Assembly: GCA_044225205.1 (NCBI GenBank)
Contig: JBGAIY010000329.1
Span: 1 to 8,927, forward strand
Length of the DNA stretch: 8,927 nt
Reading direction: 5' to 3'
DNA from: JAEUJT01 sp044225205
GTDB taxonomy: Bacteria; Myxococcota; Myxococcia; Myxococcales; Myxococcaceae
Below are positions 4,878 to 8,927 of the stretch, piece after piece; positions within the stretch are counted from its first letter, which is position 1; every line of letters begins with the position of its first letter. The position numbers were made by a program, and so were the translations under genes. The notes beneath the pieces were generated by a model. That model saw only the letters and a program-made list of their open reading frames with translations. It was not told the origin of the DNA and made no database searches.

Positions 4878-6647
4878 TTACGACAACCGCGAGAGCAACT
4901 GCTGCCGCGTCAGCTCGAGCGATTTGGGCATGCGATCACCGAACTGGTCGAAGAACGCCTTTTGCGAAGTGAGCTCTTCTTTCCACTCCGCTTCGTTGAT
5001 GTGCGTCGCTTCGTCGACCTGCAAGGGGTCGATGTCGAGGCCCGACAGGTCGATGTGGCCTTGTTTCGGCACCCACCCGAACAGTGACTCTTGCGCGCCG
5101 ACCTTGCCGTGGGCCCGGTCGAGCACCCACTTGAGCACCCGCATGTTTTCGCCGTAGCCCGGCCAGAGGTACTTGCCGGCCTTGCTCTTGCGAAACCAGT
5201 TCACCATGAAGATTTTCGGCGGGTAGGGAATGTGCCGCTGCATGTTGAGCCAGTGGGTGAAGTAGTCGGCCATGTTGTAGCCAGCGAAGGGCAACATGGC
5301 CATCGGGTCGCGGCGCACGACGCCCTGGGCGCCGGTGGCGGCGGCGGTCGTCTCTGACGCGAGCGTCGCACCGAGGTACACGCCGTGGCCCCAGTTGAAC
5401 GACTGCATGACCAAGGGCACCGTGTTGCTGCGGCGGCCGCCGAAAATGATGGCCGAAATCGGCACGCCTCGGGGGTCGTTGACGTGGGCCGACAACATGG
5501 GGTTGTTCGAGGCCGGCGCCGTGAATCGTGAATTGGGGTGCGCCGCTTTTTCGGTGCTCCCCTTCTTCCACGGTTGGCCTTTCCAGTCGGTGAGCTCGTC
5601 GGGCACCTCGCCGTCCATGCCCTCCCACCACACGCAGTTGTCTTTGGTGACCGCGACGTTCGTGAAAATGGTGTTCTTCGCAATCGTCTTCATTGCGTTC
5701 GGGTTCGACTGCCAGTTCGTGCCTGGCGCGACGCCGAAGTAGCCGCTCTCGGGGTTGATGGCCCACAGCCGGCCGTCGGCACCGACGCGCAACCAGGCGA
5801 TGTCGTCGCCCACGGTGTACACCTTCCACCCGTTGAAGCGCTTGGGAGGAATCATCATCGCGAAGTTGGTTTTGCCGCACGCGCTGGGGAAAGCGGCCGC
5901 CACGTAGGTCGTCTGCCCGTCGGGGTCTTCGACGCCCAAAATCAGCATGTGCTCGGCGAGCCAGCCCTCTTTTTGCCCGAGCGTGCTGCCGATTCGCAGC
6001 GCGAGGCACTTCTTGCCGAGCAGCGCGTTGCCGCCGTAGCCCGACCCGAACGACCAAATCGCGTTGTCTTGGGGAAAGTGGCAGATGTAGCGACGCTCGG
6101 GGTTCAAGTCGCCCGTGCAGTGCAGGCCGCGGTTGAAGTCGTTCGACTGCGCCAGCATGTCGAGTGCCGACTTGCCCATGCGCGTCATGATGCCCATGTT
6201 GAGCGCCACGTAGACGCTGTCGGTCAGCTCGATGCCGATTTTCGAGTGTTCAGAGCCGAGCGGCCCCATCACGTAGGGCACCACGTACATCGTGCGGCCC
6301 TTCATTGACCCGGCGAAGAGCCCCTTGAGCTTCGTGTACGCCTCGTCGGGCGCCATCCAGTTGTTGGTGGGGCCGGCGTCTTCTTTCTTCGGCGTGCAAA
6401 TGAAGGTGAGGTGCTCGACGCGCGCCACGTCGTTCGGGTTCGAACGGTGCAAATAGCTGCCGGGGTGCTTCTCTTGGTTGAGGGGCATCAAAATGCCCTT
6501 CGACACGGCGTATTCTGTCAGGCGTTTGCGCTCGTCTTCTGAACCGTCGCACCACACGACCTGATCAGGCGTGCACAGGTCGCTCATGTGACCGACCCAG
6601 TCGATCAGCGATTTGTTCGACGTCAGAGACGTGGTGAAAGTTGGCAT
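4878..6647 (-). CDS. pckG: Phosphoenolpyruvate carboxykinase (GTP)
   Basis: A 589-residue enzyme of the GTP-dependent family, close to its usual length of about 600. It interconverts oxaloacetate plus GTP with phosphoenolpyruvate, CO2 and GDP in the cytoplasm, and is the entry step of gluconeogenesis from TCA intermediates. Visible motifs: the P-loop FPSACGKT at 253-260 with the reactive Cys257 typical of GTP enzymes; the metal-binding GDDIAWL at 280-286; NPESGYFGVAPGT at 298-310; and, near the C-terminus, the nucleotide and active-site stretch WFRKSKAGKYLWPGYGEN. Everything needed for catalysis looks intact. Start: the ATG at 6647 has GGGGAG ten bases upstream; the open frame continues to 6752, but that part covers the leader. 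The gene stands alone, divergent from the lipoprotein gene. In amino-acid-eating myxobacteria this step supplies sugars for cell wall and polysaccharide. Confidence 0.97.
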   Translation of the reverse strand: MPTFTTSLTSNKSLIDWVGHMSDLCTPDQVVWCDGSEDERKRLTEYAVSKGILMPLNQEKHPGSYLHRSNPNDVARVEHLTFICTPKKEDAGPTNNWMAPDEAYTKLKGLFAGSMKGRTMYVVPYVMGPLGSEHSKIGIELTDSVYVALNMGIMTRMGKSALDMLAQSNDFNRGLHCTGDLNPERRYICHFPQDNAIWSFGSGYGGNALLGKKCLALRIGSTLGQKEGWLAEHMLILGVEDPDGQTTYVAAAFPSACGKTNFAMMIPPKRFNGWKVYTVGDDIAWLRVGADGRLWAINPESGYFGVAPGTNWQSNPNAMKTIAKNTIFTNVAVTKDNCVWWEGMDGEVPDELTDWKGQPWKKGSTEKAAHPNSRFTAPASNNPMLSAHVNDPRGVPISAIIFGGRRSNTVPLVMQSFNWGHGVYLGATLASETTAAATGAQGVVRRDPMAMLPFAGYNMADYFTHWLNMQRHIPYPPKIFMVNWFRKSKAGKYLWPGYGENMRVLKWVLDRAHGKVGAQESLFGWVPKQGHIDLSGLDIDPLQVDEATHINEAEWKEELTSQKAFFDQFGDRMPKSLELTRQQLLSRLS

Positions 6648-6657
6648 GATGCGAGGG

Positions 6658-6693
6658 CTCCCCAAAATGAGGCGTGATGCTTGGCATTTTGGG
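6658..6693 (-). promoter_or_regulatory. Leader inverted repeat overlapping the pckG ribosome binding site
   Basis: CATTTTGGG (6685-6693) and CCCAAAATG (6661-6669) form a perfect 9-bp inverted repeat with a 15-nt spacer in the pckG leader. On the minus-strand transcript the 3' arm ends in GGG, which is also the first half of the GGGGAG ribosome binding site (6663-6658). Folding would therefore pair part of that site. It could alternatively be a repressor operator in the divergent pckG/lipoprotein promoter region. Confidence 0.45.
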
Positions 6694-6769
6694 TGTTGAA
6701 TGCGCAAGTGCATTGCAATCATCGAACTTATGAGCGGCGCTGCGTTGTGCACTGCGTCAGGTCAGTGGG

Positions 6770-8275
6770 GTGAACGTGGTCGGCCGTGATTCAAAAAAGC
6801 AGAGTCGTCATCACCCCTTGCGCGGGTTGTTTGCCCTGGTGGCGGTCGCCGCGGCGGCGTGTGCCCATTCGCGAGAATTGAGCGGCCCAGAAGAGACGTT
6901 GGTGGGGCTCACCGTGCCGTTGGTGCCCAACCCGTCGTTGCGGTTGGCGGTCGCGGGTTGGGTGGGTGACCAGCCCGCCGAGGTTGAGTTCGACGTCACG
7001 GCGCCCATGACGTTCGTCACCACGGCGTGCGTGCAAGACCCGCCGCTCGAAGCCGCGCAGCTGCGGGTCGTCGACCCGCTGACCGACAAGAGCGAGTCGT
7101 TTCCAGTGACCAGGCTGGCCGGGGTGCGGCTGGGCCACGTGCGCCTCGCCCCGATGGAAGCGGCCTTGATGTTGGCGAAGCGGTGCGTGGTGTTGTTGGG
7201 TCAAGACGTGTTGGGCGGGCTGGCACTGCACGTCACCGCGGCGACGCGGCAGCTCGAGTTTCGCTCGACGAGGCCCACCGCCGAATGGCTCTCGCAACGA
7301 AAGGCGCTCGAGACGTCGGGCGCCCCGTCGACCGACGAAGTGATGATTCTCGAGCTGACCCACGACCCGAAGCACGACTGGCCGCTGTTGCCGGTGCGCG
7401 TTCGACAAGGCCGCGAGGTGCTCACGACGACGTTCGTGCTGTCGACGCAAGAACGGTTCAGCCGCGTGTTCGACCAAGCGGCGCGGCAACAGGACTTCAA
7501 GCCAGGGGGCGAGCTGCTCAAAGGGCTGCCGTCGCCGCAGCCCTTGCCGCCCGAACTCGAAGCCTACACCGGCATGCCGTACGAGCAGCTTGAACTGGCC
7601 CCGGCGTTCGGAGTGACGAGCGGCACGCTCGACGTGCTGGCCGGGGCGCCTCCGCACGGCATCGCGGGGGTGCTCGGAGCCGACGTGTGGGGCCGCTTCG
7701 ACACGACGTTCGATGTGCGCGCCGGCATCGTGGTGTTTCGGCGCCCCCGCTTGGTCGACCCCGACACCCGGCCGCGGTGTGCCCGACGTGATGGCCAGCC
7801 CACCGAAATGGAGTGTTTCGAGCTGCACAGCGAGAAGACGGCCGAGGGCGTCAACGCCGTCGCTACCGTGTGGCGGCCGTTGCCAGTCGGCGGCCGGGTG
7901 TACTTCGACGTGAAGAGCGCGCAGTCGACCCCGTGCCGGGTGGGGGTCACCCTCAGCGAAGGAGATCGCGGGCGGAGCACCCAGCACCTCTTTCCGTGGA
8001 AGCGGCTGTTTCAAACGATGCCGGCTTGCGCCCAGGCGCTCTCTGGGGCGAGCGAGCTGACGCTGGGCCTGTTCGACGACGGGCCCTTGCTCGAATGCCC
8101 GGGGGTCTGCGGGTTCGTGCAAGACCTCCGCACCGGCAAAGTCAGCTGCGAATGCCAGCCGAAGTCGGGAGGCACTGGCAGTGACGTCGAGCGCCGGTTC
8201 TTTGAAGAACTGTACCGTCGCACCCAAGCACCCCAAGGCCCCGCCCATGAAGTCGAACCGGCCGACCCTGACTAA
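6770..8275 (+). CDS. Predicted lipoprotein with two degenerate retropepsin-like lobes
   Basis: A 501-residue exported protein. The N-terminus has a basic stretch (KKQSRHHPLR), a hydrophobic core and AAAC with Cys31 as likely lipid attachment site, although the -3 position is Ala rather than Leu. The mature part looks duplicated. Each half has a strand pattern ending in a retropepsin-like G-x-D-hydrophobic segment: GQDVLGGLALHV at 144-155, then GADVWGRFDTTFDV at 303-316. Each is preceded by a place where an active aspartic protease would carry D-T/S-G: EFDVTAPMTFV (D75) in the first half and FVLSTQERF (222-230) in the second. Neither is canonical, so the protein is probably not a protease but a binding or structural relative. 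The C-terminal part (about 335-465) is Cys-rich (CPGVCGF, CECQ) and probably disulfide-bonded. GTG at 6770 is chosen because it gives a full signal peptide; no strong ribosome binding site is seen. An open frame of 485 codons on the opposite strand is a composition shadow. Likely outer-membrane or periplasmic; the fold assignment is inference. Confidence 0.82.
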   Translation: MNVVGRDSKKQSRHHPLRGLFALVAVAAAACAHSRELSGPEETLVGLTVPLVPNPSLRLAVAGWVGDQPAEVEFDVTAPMTFVTTACVQDPPLEAAQLRVVDPLTDKSESFPVTRLAGVRLGHVRLAPMEAALMLAKRCVVLLGQDVLGGLALHVTAATRQLEFRSTRPTAEWLSQRKALETSGAPSTDEVMILELTHDPKHDWPLLPVRVRQGREVLTTTFVLSTQERFSRVFDQAARQQDFKPGGELLKGLPSPQPLPPELEAYTGMPYEQLELAPAFGVTSGTLDVLAGAPPHGIAGVLGADVWGRFDTTFDVRAGIVVFRRPRLVDPDTRPRCARRDGQPTEMECFELHSEKTAEGVNAVATVWRPLPVGGRVYFDVKSAQSTPCRVGVTLSEGDRGRSTQHLFPWKRLFQTMPACAQALSGASELTLGLFDDGPLLECPGVCGFVQDLRTGKVSCECQPKSGGTGSDVERRFFEELYRRTQAPQGPAHEVEPADPD

Positions 8276-8283
8276 TGGCTCGT

Positions 8284-8314
8284 TGCCTGAGATACGTTGT
8301 AAGTACCTGAAATA
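8284..8314 (+). promoter_or_regulatory. Direct repeat, possible operator upstream of the repeat-protein gene
   Basis: CCTGAGATA (8286-8294) and CCTGAAATA (8306-8314) share TNCCTGARATA with a 20-bp period, about two helical turns, in the AT-richer 140-bp gap between 8275 and 8416. This is a plausible binding site for a regulator. I see no convincing -35/-10 pair or terminator in the gap. Confidence 0.25.
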
Positions 8315-8415
8315 ATGGCGCTTTATGGAGTATGTCGTTTTTGGGGCAACTCTCCTTCTCAGAGAACGAGAATTCCCTACATTTTCACCGACTGCTTTCA
8401 GCGAGGCGAACGAAC

Positions 8416-8927
8416 ATGTCGATCTTCAAAGTGCCCGGAGCGAATGTTGCTGGAGTCAAAGGGCCCGATCAGGCCGAACCGGCCGACGATGCCTCGGCAC
8501 CAGACACCTCGACCGTGCGCGTTCACTTGCACCAGTTCAGCCAGTTTGGCCGGGCGCACCCGGGGCTTGGGCAGTACGGCGGTCAAGCCGACCAACCTCA
8601 GCTCCAACAAGACCGGCCGGTGTTCTCGCTGCGTCAGTTGCTGCGGCAGGTCGCCGACCGCAACCACCACGCCGACGTACAGCAGCAGGGCAAGACGTTC
8701 TCTCGACCCATCAAGGGCGGGGGAGCGACGCCTGACTGGGCGCACCGCAAGCCCGACGTCACCATCAGCCCGATTGAGCGGGGTGGAGTGACGGTCGGTG
8801 TCGAGCCGACGCCCGACTGGGCGCACCGCAAGTCCGACGTCACCATCAGCCCCATCGAGCGGCCTGACCCGCGCTATGTGATGCCGGTTGACGGTGGCAT
8901 CAAGCCCGACGTCACCATCAGCCCCAT
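8416..8927 (+). CDS. Tandem-repeat protein, 5' part (runs off the window)
   Basis: Open from ATG 8416 to the right edge, 170 codons with no stop, so incomplete. GAGG lies nine bases before the ATG. It has no signal peptide, membrane segment or Cys. Residues 1-100 are Gln/Asp/His-rich and probably disordered in part. From 105 an 18-residue unit, TPDWAHRKPDVTISPIER, occurs at 105-122 (8728-8781) and again at 132-149 (8809-8862) with P changed to S, separated by nine residues. A third partial copy, KPDVTISP, begins at residue 163 and is cut by the edge. The copies are also nearly identical in DNA, which suggests recent duplication or conversion. The opposite and shifted frames are also open here but are shadows. 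I do not recognise the family. It may be a structural or scaffold protein, or a multi-core precursor; none of these is proven. Confidence 0.75.
   Translation, partial: MSIFKVPGANVAGVKGPDQAEPADDASAPDTSTVRVHLHQFSQFGRAHPGLGQYGGQADQPQLQQDRPVFSLRQLLRQVADRNHHADVQQQGKTFSRPIKGGGATPDWAHRKPDVTISPIERGGVTVGVEPTPDWAHRKSDVTISPIERPDPRYVMPVDGGIKPDVTISP
8728..8927 (+). repeat. In-frame tandem repeats of 81-bp period
   Basis: Two 54-bp units at 8728-8781 and 8809-8862 (81-bp period) and a partial unit from 8902 encode the same peptide. The third is offset by 72 bp from the second, so three codons shorter, and lacks the TPDWAHR part. The array probably continues beyond the window. Confidence 0.85.

Noticed and set aside
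4936..6057. 373-codon open frame overlapping pckG in another frame of the same strand
   Set aside because: Arg-rich shadow; the true frame carries every PEPCK motif.
5538..6308. 256-codon open frame antisense to pckG
   Set aside because: Composition shadow with Val/Arg/His runs and no domain.
6791..8248. 485-codon open frame antisense to the lipoprotein gene
   Set aside because: Arg/His/Gln-rich composition typical of the shadow of a G/C-biased gene; no motif, and the sense frame has a signal peptide and coherent folds.
8634..8855. 73-codon minus-strand open frame with an internal repeat (GLMVTS-LRCAQSGV)
   Set aside because: Its repeat is simply the antisense of the plus-strand repeat units; the plus frame starts with a ribosome binding site and stays open to the edge.
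8728..8927. CRISPR array
   Set aside because: Only two full copies with a 27-bp spacer and in-frame coding content; the repeats are peptide-coding rather than CRISPR-like.

Overview
The window reads as chromosomal DNA of a myxobacterium, probably of the Cystobacterineae (Myxococcus/Archangium/Stigmatella side). The signs are high GC with strong G/C preference at third codon positions, a sigma-54-type response regulator, a LexA-like box of the Myxococcus type, GTP-dependent PEP carboxykinase, and above all a small-RNA locus that matches what I remember of the myxobacterial developmental regulator Pxr. No transposase, CRISPR array, tRNA or rRNA is visible.

Layout. 1-243 (no protein gene): on the minus strand this holds a -24/-12 (sigma-54) promoter at 119-135, two inverted repeats upstream of it (210-221 and 227-242), and a structured RNA of about 108 nt. 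The RNA has a long hairpin (45-107) whose apical loop carries seven consecutive C, and a 10-bp hairpin with a GCAA tetraloop (1-24) that looks like its terminator. 244-1653 (minus): an NtrC-family response regulator directly upstream of that RNA on the same strand. 1737-2566 (minus): two small membrane proteins whose genes overlap by ATGA, probably in one operon with the regulator. 2595-3830 (plus): an FAD-dependent monooxygenase, divergent from the membrane-protein operon with only about 28 bp between starts.

3877-4350 (minus): a coiled-coil/AT-hook protein with a LexA-like box just before its start codon. 4407-4813 (plus): an unrecognised gene that seems to be frameshifted. It converges on pckG (4878-6647, minus) across a hairpin at 4816-4840. 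pckG has an inverted repeat in its leader that overlaps its ribosome binding site. 6770-8275 (plus): a predicted lipoprotein with two retropepsin-like lobes that lack canonical catalytic Asp motifs. 8416 to the right edge (plus): the start of a repeat protein with an 18-residue motif repeated, truncated by the window.

How the parts may work together. The left end looks like a compact regulatory unit: two membrane proteins, a sigma-54 activator, then a sigma-54 promoter driving a small RNA. In Myxococcus xanthus, as I recall, Pxr blocks fruiting-body development while nutrients are available and depends on sigma-54 and an NtrC-type regulator. That this window holds the homologous locus is inference from structure, the seven-C loop, promoter and neighbour; no alignment was run. 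The remaining genes look like independent single-gene units.
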